Positions 33,159 to 42,721 of a stretch of DNA of 64,000 nucleotides are shown piece after piece (positions within the stretch are counted from its first letter, which is position 1; the number at the start of each line of letters is the position of its first letter). Location of the stretch: the NCBI GenBank assembly GCA_015075645.1, contig JABTUF010000007.1, forward strand, positions 236,501 to 300,500, written 5' to 3'. Source of the stretch: Burkholderiales bacterium. GTDB taxonomy: Bacteria > Pseudomonadota > Gammaproteobacteria > Burkholderiales > Casimicrobiaceae. The notes beneath the pieces are model-generated. The model was not told where the DNA came from. It saw nothing but the letters and a program-made list of their open reading frames with translations, and did not search any database. The translations under genes and the position numbers were made by a program.

Positions 33159-33449
33159 GTGATCGACGCTTCGCTCGACATCCCCCGTCGGCTCAACGAC
33201 CCGCCACGCATGTTCTGGTGGGACATCGACGTGGCCCTGCTGGTGCTGGGGGCCGCGCTGGCGGGGATGGTCGCCGGCTTCTTCGTGAGCGGCTGCGCCG
33301 TCGGCCTGCTGCTCGCCTCGGCCTACGGTCGCGCGAAGGCGGGCAAGCACCCCGCCTTCGCGCTGCACCTGCTGTACTGGCACCTGCCGGCCTTCATGAC
33401 GGGCCTGAAGCGCACGCCGCCTTCCTACCTGCGCGAGCTGGCCGGATGA
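33159..33449 (+). CDS. traL: F-type conjugation membrane protein TraL
   Basis: 96 residues, GTG start. IPRRLNDPPRMFWWDIDVAL near the N-terminus is typical of TraL, followed by one long hydrophobic segment and the polar tail KHPAFALHLLYWHLPAF. Inner-membrane part of the pilus assembly site. Its TGA overlaps the traE ATG (ATGA). Confidence 0.9.
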   Translation: MIDASLDIPRRLNDPPRMFWWDIDVALLVLGAALAGMVAGFFVSGCAVGLLLASAYGRAKAGKHPAFALHLLYWHLPAFMTGLKRTPPSYLRELAG

Positions 33450-34069
33450 AGCTCGACTGGCTGCGCGCCGACATCGCCAGCGCGCGCCGCGCGAGCGCGC
33501 TGCTCGTGCTGCTGCTTGCCTGCTCGATGCTCGCCAACGTGACGCTGGCGGCCTTCGCGATGCACATGGCCGGCCGCGAGCGCGTGGTGGTGGTGCCGCC
33601 CAGCATCAACAAGACCTTCTGGGTCGAGTCAGAGCGCGTCAGCGCCGAGTACCTCGAACAGATGGCCTATTTCCTCCTGCAGCTCACGCTCAACGTCACG
33701 CCGCAGAGCATCGACCACCAGTCCCGGGTGCTTCTCCAGTACGCCGCGCCGGCTTCCTACGGGGAGCTGCGCAGCGTGCTGGCCACCGCCGCCGAGCGCG
33801 TCAAGCGCGACGGCGCCTCCACCGTGTTCAGCGCGCAGGACCTCGCCGTCGACGAGCGCACGCAGCGTGTGGGCGTGCGCGGCCTGCTCACCACATTCAT
33901 CAGCGACCGCCGCGTGTCCGAAGTCTCGAAGGGCTACGCCATCGAGCTGCAGTACGCCGGCGGCCGGATCTTTCTGAAGGCGTTCCGGGAGACCAGTCCC
34001 AATGACCCGCTCGAAATCCAAGCTCAGTCCCAGCTTCGCCTGGCTCCTGCTGCTGGCACTGGCCGCTAG
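33446..34069 (+). CDS. traE: F-type conjugation protein TraE (VirB5-like)
   Basis: 207 residues. N-terminal membrane helix (ALLVLLLACSMLANVTLAAF), then SINKTFWVESERVSAEYLEQ, characteristic of TraE. Periplasmic portion of the pilus tip/assembly complex. The 3' end overlaps traK by 68 bases in another frame, unusually long for this operon, where overlaps are mostly 4-14 bases. Confidence 0.92.
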   Translation: MKLDWLRADIASARRASALLVLLLACSMLANVTLAAFAMHMAGRERVVVVPPSINKTFWVESERVSAEYLEQMAYFLLQLTLNVTPQSIDHQSRVLLQYAAPASYGELRSVLATAAERVKRDGASTVFSAQDLAVDERTQRVGVRGLLTTFISDRRVSEVSKGYAIELQYAGGRIFLKAFRETSPNDPLEIQAQSQLRLAPAAGTGR

Positions 34070-34730
34070 CCAGCCCGCGCTGGCGCTGCAGATCGTCGAT
34101 GCGCGCGACGGCGAGACCGTGCTCGCCAAGGTCTCGCGCAAGGAGGTGACGCGCATCTCCATTGAGCGGGGCCGCATCCGCAAGGTGACGGGCAACGCCG
34201 GCGAATTCGTGCTGGAGAAGGACGACGAGAAGGGCCAGGTCTTCATTCGGCCGATCTCCCCGGACAGCAGCAAGCCCATCAATCTGTTCGTCAGCACAGA
34301 GCGCTCGACGATCGGGCTGCTGCTGCAGCCGGTGGACACCCCGAGCGACGCCATCGTCATCCGCGAGGGCCGCGACGCCGTGACCGGACCCGCACGCATC
34401 GAGCGCAGCGGCCGTCACGTGCGCACGATGAAGAACCTGCTGCTCGCGATGGCCGAGGACGCGCTGCCCGACGACATGGAGGTGCGCGAGCCTGGGCGCG
34501 AGCTGACCCTGTGGCCCGGCGCAAGGCTCACCCTGCAACGCCAGTGGCTCGGCAGCGGCGTGGTCGGCGAGAAGTACCAGCTCATCAACACCGGCGGGGC
34601 CGCGCTCGAACTCGCCGAGCGCGATCTCTTCAAGCGCGGCGTGATGGCCGTGAGCGTCGAGCAGGCGGCCCTGCGCCCAGGCGAGACTACCCAGCTGTTC
34701 GTGATCCGGGAGCGCCGCGCCGATGACTGA
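34002..34730 (+). CDS. traK: F-type conjugation protein TraK, secretin-like
   Basis: 242 residues. Signal peptide to about ALALQ at residue 28, then the secretin-like domain LQIVDARDGETVLAKVSRKE and TRISIERGRIRKVTGNAGEF. VirB9-type outer component that joins TraB and TraV in the envelope-spanning core. Overlaps traE and traB. Confidence 0.92.
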   Translation: MTRSKSKLSPSFAWLLLLALAASQPALALQIVDARDGETVLAKVSRKEVTRISIERGRIRKVTGNAGEFVLEKDDEKGQVFIRPISPDSSKPINLFVSTERSTIGLLLQPVDTPSDAIVIREGRDAVTGPARIERSGRHVRTMKNLLLAMAEDALPDDMEVREPGRELTLWPGARLTLQRQWLGSGVVGEKYQLINTGGAALELAERDLFKRGVMAVSVEQAALRPGETTQLFVIRERRADD

Positions 34731-36126
34731 TCCCGTTCTGCCGCCCGGCATGTCGCCGACCGGCACCTCTCATCCATCGGGGCAAGGGTCCCCGTCGGCC
34801 CCGGCGGAGCCAACGGCTGCGGCCATCAAGCGCCGTCAGGTCCTGCTGCTCGCCGGCATCGCCGGCACGATCGTGGCCGGCACACTGCTGTCGGTCTCGC
34901 TGACCGGCACGAAGGGTAACGACGCGCAGCCCGCGAAGCCGCAGTCGACGAACATCCTCGCGCCGGGTGCGCAAGTTGATCCGCGCGACGCGTGGCGTGG
35001 CCAGGCCGATGCGCAGCTGAAGTCGATCGAGCAGCGCTCGCGCGACCTCGCGCAGCGCAACGCCGAGCTCGAAGGCCAGGGCAAGGAAATGCTCGAGCGC
35101 CTCAAGAAGCTTGAAGGCAGCGGACTCACACCGCTGCCGCCTCCGCCCGTCACCGCCCCCGCGGCGCGGCCGAGCTTCGGGCCGGATCGTCCGGGGAGCG
35201 CGCTGCCGGACTCTGGTCCGCAGCGCTTCCCACCGCCGCAACCACCGATGCCGCAAGGCACCGCGCCAAGTGCTGGCCTGCCCCCGCCGCCCGGCGGCGT
35301 CCAGACGATGCAGGCGCCCACGGGCATCGTGAGCATCGTGCTGGGGGACGTCGCACCGGGCAAGAGCGCCAAACCGGCCGCGGACGCGGCAGCGGCCAGC
35401 TCCACCGCTCGCGACACGCGCCGCTATCTGCCCAGCGGCGCCTTCACCCGGGCGGTGCTTCTCGGCGGCCTGGACGCCCCCACCGGCGGCCAGGCGCAGC
35501 GCAATCCCCAACCGGTGCTGCTGCGCCTCGCCGACAACGCGATCCTGCCCAACCAGTTCCGCGCCCGCGTGAAGGAGTGCTTCATCGTCGGCGCCGGCTA
35601 CGGCGACGTGAGTTCGGAGCGCGCCTACATCCGCACCGAGTCGCTGTCCTGCGTCACCCGCGACGGCACGGCTATCGACGTGCCGGTGAAGGGCTACGTG
35701 GCCGGCGAGGACGGCAAGGCCGGCATGCGCGGACGCCTGGTCTCCAAGCAGGGACAGATCCTCGCCAACGCCCTGCTCGCCGGCGTGGCCAGCGGCATCG
35801 GTCACGCCTTCACGCAGAGCTCCACCACGCTGTCTGTCTCACCGCTGGGCACCACCAGCACCGTCGACCCCGGCAAGCAACTCGAAGCCGGTCTGGGCAC
35901 CGGCGTCGGCAAGGCCCTGGACCGTCTCGCCCAGTACTACATCAGCCTCGCCGAGAAGGTCTTCCCGGTGATCGAAGTCGACGCGGGCCGCAGCGTCGAC
36001 GTGGTCCTCACGCAGGGCGTGGCCCTGCCCGGGACGCTGGACGCCGCCGGCACCGATCCCGACAACCTCGCGCAACTCGCCGAGCGCGCCCGCACCCTCC
36101 GGAGGAACGACGATGAAGACGACTGA
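34723..36126 (+). CDS. traB: F-type conjugation protein TraB (VirB10-like)
   Basis: 467 residues. Membrane anchor about 40-62 (QVLLLAGIAGTIVAGTLLSV), a coiled-coil stretch about 85-125 (QLKSIEQRSRDLAQRNAELE), a proline-rich region 128-195, then the VirB10 beta-barrel domain with LPSGAFTRAVLLGGLDAPTG and NQFRARVKECFIVGAGYGDV. Spans the periplasm linking inner-membrane ATPases to the outer core. Intact. Confidence 0.94.
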   Translation: MTDPVLPPGMSPTGTSHPSGQGSPSAPAEPTAAAIKRRQVLLLAGIAGTIVAGTLLSVSLTGTKGNDAQPAKPQSTNILAPGAQVDPRDAWRGQADAQLKSIEQRSRDLAQRNAELEGQGKEMLERLKKLEGSGLTPLPPPPVTAPAARPSFGPDRPGSALPDSGPQRFPPPQPPMPQGTAPSAGLPPPPGGVQTMQAPTGIVSIVLGDVAPGKSAKPAADAAAASSTARDTRRYLPSGAFTRAVLLGGLDAPTGGQAQRNPQPVLLRLADNAILPNQFRARVKECFIVGAGYGDVSSERAYIRTESLSCVTRDGTAIDVPVKGYVAGEDGKAGMRGRLVSKQGQILANALLAGVASGIGHAFTQSSTTLSVSPLGTTSTVDPGKQLEAGLGTGVGKALDRLAQYYISLAEKVFPVIEVDAGRSVDVVLTQGVALPGTLDAAGTDPDNLAQLAERARTLRRNDDEDD

Positions 36127-36943
36127 CGCGCGCCTCGCCCTGCGCGCTCTCGCTGCCAAGGCCACGTTGGCCGCGGCGCTGACCACCTGCCTGAGCGTCA
36201 CGGCACTTGCGCAGCCCAGCCAACCGCCAACCACGCCCGAGCTGACCAGCCTCGTCGGGCGCCTGCAGGCGCTCTACCCCTCGACCCGCTTCGGCGAGAT
36301 CCGTCCGACGCCGTGGCCGGGCGTCTTCGAAGTGGCGATGGGCGCCAACCTCGCCTACGTGGACGCGAGCGGCCAGTACTTCCTCTTCGGCCACCTGTAC
36401 GACATGAAAGCGCAGCGCGACCTCACCGCCGAGCGAAAGGACACGCTGGCGCGCATCGACTTCAACGCGCTGCCGCTGGCCGATGCGATCAAGGACGTGC
36501 GCGGCCGCGGTTCCCGTGCGCTCGCCATCTTCAGCGATCCGGACTGCCCGCACTGCCGCCGGCTGGAAGCCGAGCTGAAGGGCCTGTCCGACGTGACGAT
36601 CCACACCTTCCTGATGCCGATCGCCTCGTTGCACCCGCAGGCGCGCGCGAAGGCGATCGCCGTCTGGTGCGCGAAGGATCGCCTCGGCGCCTGGCAGGCG
36701 CTGATGACTCGCGACCAGGTGCCGCCCAGCGCGGACTGCGCGCACCCGGTCGATCGCAACGTCGCGCTGGCCGAGCGCCTCGGCGTGACCGGCACGCCGA
36801 CGCTGGTCGCCGCCGACGGTCGCGTGCTGCCTGGCGCCGCGAGCGCCGACCAGATCAACGCCTGGCTGTCGCGCTCGACCACGAGCGCCGAGGGCCCCGC
36901 GCCGGGCAACCCCGCGGCTCAGGCGACGGGCAAGGCGCCATGA
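36113..36943 (+). CDS. DsbC-like thiol:disulfide isomerase
   Basis: 276 residues with signal peptide (cleavage near ALAQP). DsbC dimerisation domain, then a thioredoxin domain with active site CPHC in FSDPDCPHCRRLEAELKG. Provides disulfide shuffling for the cysteine-rich TraU, TraN and related proteins encoded downstream. Overlaps traB by 14 bases and traV by four. Confidence 0.92.
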   Translation: MKTTDARLALRALAAKATLAAALTTCLSVTALAQPSQPPTTPELTSLVGRLQALYPSTRFGEIRPTPWPGVFEVAMGANLAYVDASGQYFLFGHLYDMKAQRDLTAERKDTLARIDFNALPLADAIKDVRGRGSRALAIFSDPDCPHCRRLEAELKGLSDVTIHTFLMPIASLHPQARAKAIAVWCAKDRLGAWQALMTRDQVPPSADCAHPVDRNVALAERLGVTGTPTLVAADGRVLPGAASADQINAWLSRSTTSAEGPAPGNPAAQATGKAP

Positions 36944-37530
36944 CGGACCTGCGACGGACCGTCGCCCTCCTCGTCGGCGCGACGGCCACGCTGTTGGGCG
37001 GCTGTGCGTCCACCATGAGCGGCCTCGGCGGCGAGGGCAGCTACGCCTGCAAGGCCCCGGTCGGTTCGCAGTGCACCTCGGTCTCGGGCGTGTACGCGAA
37101 CTCGATCCATGGCCAGCCGCCCGCCTCCGCGCTGCCGAAGCCCGCCAAGGGACCCGCCAGCACGGCGCCCGTCGCGACGACCGCGTCGGCATCGATCGCT
37201 GCTCCCACGCTTGGCGCACCGCAAACGGCTCTGCGCTCACAGCCACGGGTGCTGCGCCTGTGGATCGCGCCTTGGGAGGACGCCGACGGCGACCTGCACG
37301 AGGCCTCGGTGGTGCACGTGCTGGTGGACACGGGCCGCTGGCTGATCGAACGCGTCCTCCCCGCGAATCGACAGCGCGTCGATGCCGTGCGGCCTCCGAT
37401 CCCGTCCACGGCACCTGCATCCGGCGCGCCATCGGCGAGCGAGCCCGCGTCGTCCACCGAGACAGCTCCCGATCGCTTTGCCCCGCGCACGGGACTGCTG
37501 CCCGGCAATGGCACGACCCAGGAGCCCTGA
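36940..37530 (+). CDS. traV: Conjugation lipoprotein TraV (VirB7-like)
   Basis: 196 residues from ATG at 36940. Lipobox LLGGC near residue 22, then SYACKAPVGSQCTSVSGVYA, the conserved TraV segment with two cysteines; the middle is Ala/Pro rich and the C-terminus low complexity. Outer-membrane anchor of the TraK/TraB core. ATGA overlap with dsbC-like gene. Confidence 0.92.
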   Translation: MTDLRRTVALLVGATATLLGGCASTMSGLGGEGSYACKAPVGSQCTSVSGVYANSIHGQPPASALPKPAKGPASTAPVATTASASIAAPTLGAPQTALRSQPRVLRLWIAPWEDADGDLHEASVVHVLVDTGRWLIERVLPANRQRVDAVRPPIPSTAPASGAPSASEPASSTETAPDRFAPRTGLLPGNGTTQEP

Positions 37531-37533
37531 GCG

Positions 37534-40107
37534 ATGTGGCGCAGCCTGCTGACCGATCTGGAGTCCGTGCTGAAGAGCGCGAAGCCCGCGGACCTAATCC
37601 GCGTGCCCAAGGCCCGCCCCGCGTCGCGCGGCGAGGACGCCGCTGCATTCTCCGAGTGGCTGCCGTACCGCGCATGGATCGCGGACCGCCAGGTCTTCGT
37701 CAATCTCGACGCACTGGGCTTCTGCCTGGAAGTGCGCCCGCAATCCGGCGCCGACGAGGAGATGGCGCGCGTGCTGACCGCGCTCTATGCGGCCTCTCCG
37801 CCCGGCACGGGCATCCAGTTCCATCTGTACGCGAGCCCCGCGATTCGCGCACCGCTTGCGCGCTACGCGAATCTGCGCGTCGCCGACCCCGTCGTCCCGG
37901 AACTCGACACTCTCGGTCGCGCCGGCAGGCACACCAACATCCACCGCACCATGGCCCGACGCCGTGCCGGGCACTACCTGCAGGGCAGTCGGACGTCGCT
38001 GCTGACCGCGCAGAGCTACCTGTTCCGCGACTACCGGCTGGTCGTCAGCATCTCGCTTCCCGGTAGCCCGGAGAATCTCTCGCGCCTGGAGGAGTTGCTG
38101 CTGCTGCGCGACGGGATCCGGGCCACGCTGCACGCCGCAGGCTTCCCGTCCCGTTCGTGGACGGCGGAGGACCTGATCAACTGGGTCTCCGCGCTGCTCG
38201 ACCCGCACCGCCAATCCGGCGACGCCATCCCGCTCACCTACGACGACGGGCGCGAGCTGCGCGACCAGGTGATCGACCGGGCCACGCGCCTGCGCATCAA
38301 CCGCCAGGGCATCGGCCTGGCCAATCCCGCCGCCGACCTGCAAACCGAGCTTCGCCTGATGTCGGTGCGCGCCTTCCCGCCGCGCTTCGCGCTGTGGAAC
38401 GCCGGCAGCCTGATCGGCGACCTCTACCAGGGCACGCTGCAGTACCCCTGCCCGTTCCTGCTCACGCTGGGCGTGCACGCGCTCGACGCCGAGGCGACCC
38501 GCAACTGGGCCTTCCTCAAGGCCGCCCGCGCCACCACGAACGCCACCAGCTACATGGCGCGCTTCCTGCCCGATCTGCAGGAGCGCAAGGCCGACTGGGA
38601 CATCGTGCTGAAGGCGATGGACGACGGCCAGCAGCTCGTCGACCTCAACCTGCAGCTCGCGCTCTTCGCCGAGCCGAACGCGGTGACTCGGGCCGAACAG
38701 GCGGCGCGCGCCATCTTCCGTGCGCGCGGCTTTGAACTCTCCAGCGACACGATGATGATGACGCAGGCCCTCATCGGCTCGCTGCCGATGACGCTCTCGG
38801 CGCCGTTCCACGCCGATCTGCAGCGCATGAAGCGCGTCACCACCAAGACCTCGGCGAACGCGGTGCACCTGGCGCCGCTCGTCGCCGAGTGGCAGGGCAC
38901 GGGCACGCCGGTGCTCCTGTTCGGTGGGCGGCGGGGCCAGATCATGCAGATCGACGTGTACGACAACCCGGCCGGCAACTACAACGTCGCGATCGCCGGC
39001 ACCTCGGGCTCGGGCAAGTCGCTGTTGCTCAACGAGATCGCCGCCGCCTATCTCGGCACCGGCGCGCGCGTCTGGATCATCGACGTCGGCCGCTCGTACG
39101 AGAAGGCGTGCCGCAACTTCGGCGGCAGCTTCATCGAGTTCACCGAGAACGCCGCGCTGTCGCTCAACCCGTTCACCCTGGTCGAGGACATCGACGAGGA
39201 CATGGAGCTATTGCAGCCGCTGCTCGCGCAGATGGTGTCCCCGCGCGAGACGCTCGACGGCTTCCGCTACTCGACGCTGGGTGCGGCGATCAAGAAGGTC
39301 TGGAAGGCGCTCGGGCGCGCGATGACCGTCACCGACATCCACGACCTGCTCGCGACCGGACGACTCGACGAGGACGAGGCCGGCGTCCCGCCCACCGGCG
39401 AAGGCGACCGCCGCCTGAAGGACCTCGCCGCGATGCTGCATCCGTACACGCGCGACGGTGCCTACGGCAAGTACTTCCACGCCGAGTCCACGATCGACTT
39501 CAGCGCCGACCTCATCGTGCTCGAGCTCGAGGAGCTCAAGTCCAAGAAGGACCTGCAGACGGTGGTGCTGCTGATCGTCATGTACCGCATCACGCGCGAG
39601 ATGTACTTCTCGCGCGACCGCAAGAAGATCGTGATCATCGACGAGGCCTGGGACCTGCTCTCCGGCGGCGCCACCGCCGAGTTCATCGAAGCCGGCTACC
39701 GGCGCGCGCGCAAGTACCGCGGCGCCTTCATGTCGGCCACGCAGGGCGTGGACGACTACTACCGCAACCCGGCGGCCAAGGCGGCGCTGGACAACTCCGA
39801 CTGGATGTTCCTGCTGCGCCAGAAGCCCGAGTCGATCGAGATGATGGACAAGCTCGGTCAGCTCACGATGGACGACGCGATGAAGCGGCTGCTGCTGTCG
39901 CTGCGCACCGAGCACGGCGCGTACTCCGAGGTCTTCATCCACTCGCCGGCGGGCAACGGCATCGGACGGCTGATCGTCGATCCGTACAGCCTGCTGCTCT
40001 TCAGCAGCCGCGCCGAGGACTTCAACGCCATCAACGCCAAGCGTGCCGCGGGCATGGACGTCTCCGAGGCGATCGACGCGGTGCTGCGCGACCGGGGGCT
40101 CGCGTGA
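37534..40107 (+). CDS. traC: Conjugation ATPase TraC (VirB4-like)
   Basis: 857 residues. Walker A GTSGSGKS at 489-496, Walker B IVIIDEAWDLL with Asp703/Glu704, and FMSATQGVDDYY after it; the N-terminal half is the TraC_F-IV domain (SEWLPYRAWIADRQVFVNLD). Energises pilus assembly at the inner membrane. Largest intact gene of the tra operon and one of the last without frameshift. GTGA overlap with trbI. Confidence 0.95.
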   Translation: MWRSLLTDLESVLKSAKPADLIRVPKARPASRGEDAAAFSEWLPYRAWIADRQVFVNLDALGFCLEVRPQSGADEEMARVLTALYAASPPGTGIQFHLYASPAIRAPLARYANLRVADPVVPELDTLGRAGRHTNIHRTMARRRAGHYLQGSRTSLLTAQSYLFRDYRLVVSISLPGSPENLSRLEELLLLRDGIRATLHAAGFPSRSWTAEDLINWVSALLDPHRQSGDAIPLTYDDGRELRDQVIDRATRLRINRQGIGLANPAADLQTELRLMSVRAFPPRFALWNAGSLIGDLYQGTLQYPCPFLLTLGVHALDAEATRNWAFLKAARATTNATSYMARFLPDLQERKADWDIVLKAMDDGQQLVDLNLQLALFAEPNAVTRAEQAARAIFRARGFELSSDTMMMTQALIGSLPMTLSAPFHADLQRMKRVTTKTSANAVHLAPLVAEWQGTGTPVLLFGGRRGQIMQIDVYDNPAGNYNVAIAGTSGSGKSLLLNEIAAAYLGTGARVWIIDVGRSYEKACRNFGGSFIEFTENAALSLNPFTLVEDIDEDMELLQPLLAQMVSPRETLDGFRYSTLGAAIKKVWKALGRAMTVTDIHDLLATGRLDEDEAGVPPTGEGDRRLKDLAAMLHPYTRDGAYGKYFHAESTIDFSADLIVLELEELKSKKDLQTVVLLIVMYRITREMYFSRDRKKIVIIDEAWDLLSGGATAEFIEAGYRRARKYRGAFMSATQGVDDYYRNPAAKAALDNSDWMFLLRQKPESIEMMDKLGQLTMDDAMKRLLLSLRTEHGAYSEVFIHSPAGNGIGRLIVDPYSLLLFSSRAEDFNAINAKRAAGMDVSEAIDAVLRDRGLA

Positions 40108-40469
40108 ACGCCAGGGCCACCGTCCTGCTCGTGGGCCTCAATGCGCTGGTGAGCGCGGTGCTCATCGCACTCGCCCACCTGTGGCTCGCTCCGCCCCGCG
40201 CGCCGGCCCTGGCCGTGCTGGACGTGGCCGAGCTCTATCGCCTGAAGGAGCTGCAGGTCGCCGCGGTGCTCGTCAAGCGCGACGCCAGCGACGAGGAGCG
40301 CACCGGCGCGCTGCGCGGCGCCGCCGGCTTCGGCGCGGAGGTGAGCACGCTGCTGGAAAAGCTGCCCGACGAATGCCGCTGCGTTGTGCTGGCCCGCGGC
40401 GCGGTAGTGGGCGCCGCGCCGCTGCTGCGCGACCTCACGCCGGACGTGCGTCGCCGGCTCGGCCTCTAG
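40104..40469 (+). CDS. TrbI-like conjugation membrane protein
   Basis: 121 residues from GTG at 40104. One N-terminal membrane helix (VLLVGLNALVSAVLIALAHL), short periplasmic tail. Position between traC and the signal peptidase/traW genes and size fit the F-type TrbI family, which influences pilus retraction, but sequence similarity is weak by eye. Confidence 0.6.
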   Translation: MNARATVLLVGLNALVSAVLIALAHLWLAPPRAPALAVLDVAELYRLKELQVAAVLVKRDASDEERTGALRGAAGFGAEVSTLLEKLPDECRCVVLARGAVVGAAPLLRDLTPDVRRRLGL

Positions 40470-40486
40470 CGACATCGGGAGACCGC

Positions 40487-41041
40487 ATGCGCACCCTCTT
40501 CCTGCATCGACACCGGCACGACGCCCTGGCTCCGAGCGCGCGCCTCAAGCTGCGCCTCTTTGCCGAACGCTCGGCCGCCCACCTGAAGCGCTGGGCCCTC
40601 GTCTACGTCGCCCTCGCAGCGCTGGCGCTCTGGTTTCACGCCCACTACGCCTTCGGGCTGAACGCCTCGCCCAGCCTGCCGCACCGGCTCTTCCTCATCC
40701 ACAAGGGCGAGATGCCCGGCCGCGGCGACTTCGTCGCCTTCCGCTGGGCCGGTGGCGGGCCGTACCCGGCCGGCGTCACCTTCATCAAGGTGCTCGCCGG
40801 CATCCCCGGCGACGAGGTCACGCGCGACGCGCAGGGCTTTCACGTCAACGGCGTCGCGGTCGGTGTGCCCAAGCCGGTGAGCCGGCAAGGCCAGGCGCTC
40901 GAACCCGGCCCCACCGGCCGCATTCCGGAGGGCCGCTACTACGTGCAGGCCGGGCACCCGGATAGCCTGGACTCGCGGTATCGGCTCACCGGCTGGATCC
41001 ACGCGTCGCAGATCATCGGGAGGGCCCGTGCGCTCTTCTGA
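40487..41041 (+). CDS. Conjugation-associated S26 signal peptidase (TraF/TrhF type)
   Basis: 184 residues. N-terminal membrane segment (WALVYVALAALALWFHAHY), catalytic Ser in NASPSLPHRLFLI and catalytic Lys in VTFIKVLAGIPGDEV, the serine/lysine dyad of S26 peptidases. Processes pilin or other secreted Tra proteins. Overlaps traW by 14 bases. Confidence 0.9.
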   Translation: MRTLFLHRHRHDALAPSARLKLRLFAERSAAHLKRWALVYVALAALALWFHAHYAFGLNASPSLPHRLFLIHKGEMPGRGDFVAFRWAGGGPYPAGVTFIKVLAGIPGDEVTRDAQGFHVNGVAVGVPKPVSRQGQALEPGPTGRIPEGRYYVQAGHPDSLDSRYRLTGWIHASQIIGRARALF

Positions 41042-41693
41042 TCGAGCGGTCGCGGGCCGCTCGGCCTCGCGCTGGCACCTGCGATTCGCCGCAGCCGCGC
41101 TCGCGGCGACGGTCGCGACGACGTCCGTGCAAGCCCAGGACCTCGGCGTGATCGGCCCGGTCTACCCGATCGCCGAACCGAGCCTGCTGGACGTGATCCT
41201 CGCGAAGCTGCGCGCGGCCAGCGACGACGGCACGCTCGCCCGCCTCCAGCGCGAAGCCCTGGCCCGGATCCGACAAGGAATCGACGACCCCGCACCGGTG
41301 GCGGGGCTGGTCCGCACCCGTCATCCGCGTCACTTCCACCACGACCCGAGCATCGTCGTGGAGGAGGCCATTCGCGACGCCGAGGGGCGCGTCGTCGTGC
41401 CGCCCGGCACGGTGGTGAACCCGCTCGACACTGTGCCGCTCAGCCAGGCCCTGCTCTTCTTCGACGCCCGCGATCGCGACCAGGTCGCCGAGGCACGCAA
41501 GCTCATCGACGCGCGCCACGGCCAGGTCAGGGCGATCCTCACCGGCGGTTCCTACCTGGACCTGATGCGCCGGTGGCAGCGGCCCGTGTTCTACGACCAG
41601 CAGGGCGTTCTCACGACGAAGCTCGGCATCCGCCAGGTCCCCGCGCTCGTCACGCAGGACGGACGGCGGCTGCGCATCGACGAGCTGCCGTAG
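41028..41693 (+). CDS. traW: F-type conjugation protein TraW
   Basis: 221 residues, GTG start. Signal peptide to about VQAQD, then DLGVIGPVYPIAEPSLLDVI, the conserved TraW N-terminus, and FFDARDRDQVAEARKLIDAR near the centre. Periplasmic protein acting with TrbC and TraU in pilus assembly. Last fully open tra gene before the stretch rich in indels. Confidence 0.93.
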   Translation: MRSSDRAVAGRSASRWHLRFAAAALAATVATTSVQAQDLGVIGPVYPIAEPSLLDVILAKLRAASDDGTLARLQREALARIRQGIDDPAPVAGLVRTRHPRHFHHDPSIVVEEAIRDAEGRVVVPPGTVVNPLDTVPLSQALLFFDARDRDQVAEARKLIDARHGQVRAILTGGSYLDLMRRWQRPVFYDQQGVLTTKLGIRQVPALVTQDGRRLRIDELP

Positions 41694-42721
41694 CGCCGTC
41701 CGCAAGCTCCACGATCGCCCGCGCGCGGCGCTGTGGCTCGCGCTCGCCCTGTGGCTGCTCGCGCTGCTGCCCGGCCCCGCCGCGGCCGGCCCCACCTGCC
41801 ACGGCCGCTTCATGAACCCGATCACCGACATCTGCTGGAGCTGCCTGTTCCCGCTGACCATCGGCTCGGCGTCGATCCTCTCCGACGGCCAGCCCGACAT
41901 CGGCAACCCGTCCTCGCCCGTCTGCTTTGCAGCAACCCGCCCCGCATCGGCGTGTCGATCGGCTTCTGGGAGCCGGTGCGCATGGTCGACGTGACGCGCA
42001 CGCCCTTCTGCATGGTGGGCCTGGGCGGCATCTCGCTGGACCCCGGCATCGACGTGCCGCGCGGCGCGCAGGTCGGTCACGACAGCCAGACGCGCAACAG
42101 CTTCTATCACGCGCACTGGTACGCCAACCCGATCCTCACCTGGCTCGAGGTGCTGCTCGACTTCCCTGCCTGGAGAAGGGCTCGCTCGACCTCGCCTATC
42201 TCACCGAGGTCGATCCGCTGTGGGCCGACGACGAGCTCACCGCGATCCTGAACCCGGAGGCGGTGCTGTTCGCCAACGCGCCCGCGAAGGCAGCGTGCGC
42301 CGCCGACTGCGTGGCCGCAACCGCCGGCATGCCGATCGCGAGCCTGTTCTGGTGCGCCGGCTGCCAGGGCTCGATCTACCCGATGAACGGGCACGTCGCC
42401 ACCCACATCGGCGGCGTGCAGGCCTCGACGCTGATCACGCAGCGCATGACCGCGAAGATGCACCGGCAGCTGGTGACGTTCACCGGCGCCGGGTCGGCCG
42501 GGCTGTGCGGCTACTACCCGCTGCCGATCATGGACAAGACCCACTACAAGCTGCAGATGGTCTATCCGGTGCCGGCCACCGCCAAGGACGCCGGTCAGTG
42601 CTGCCAGCCCTACGGGCGCACCACGATGATCTGGGGCGCGGGCAAGTCCTACCCGGTCTCGGGCGAGGACTTCGCGTACCAGATCTTCCGCAAGAGGAAC
42701 TGCTGTGCCGGCGCGTACTGA
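41692..42721 (+). pseudogene. traU: traU, frameshifted (conjugative pilus assembly protein)
   Basis: TraU is spread over three frames: signal peptide plus FMNPITDICWSCLFPLTIGS in frame 1, GVSIGFWEPVRMVDVTRTPF in frame 3 after about 41930, and EKGSLDLAYLTEVDPLWADD to the end in frame 2 after about 42170. Each change equals one missing base (TTCTGC read as TTTGC; CCCC read as CCC). Native protein is a cysteine-rich periplasmic factor for pilus and DNA transfer. The first codon is unclear; no ATG/GTG lies in frame near 41692. Confidence 0.85.

Noticed and set aside
36008..37675. 555-codon minus-strand open frame
   Set aside because: Antisense to dsbC-like and traV; Arg-rich with no motifs.
41692..42721. 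Programmed frameshifting in traU
   Set aside because: Two separate shifts of one base, one in a C run, with no slippery heptamer or conserved signal, and the same kind of indel occurs in unrelated neighbours.
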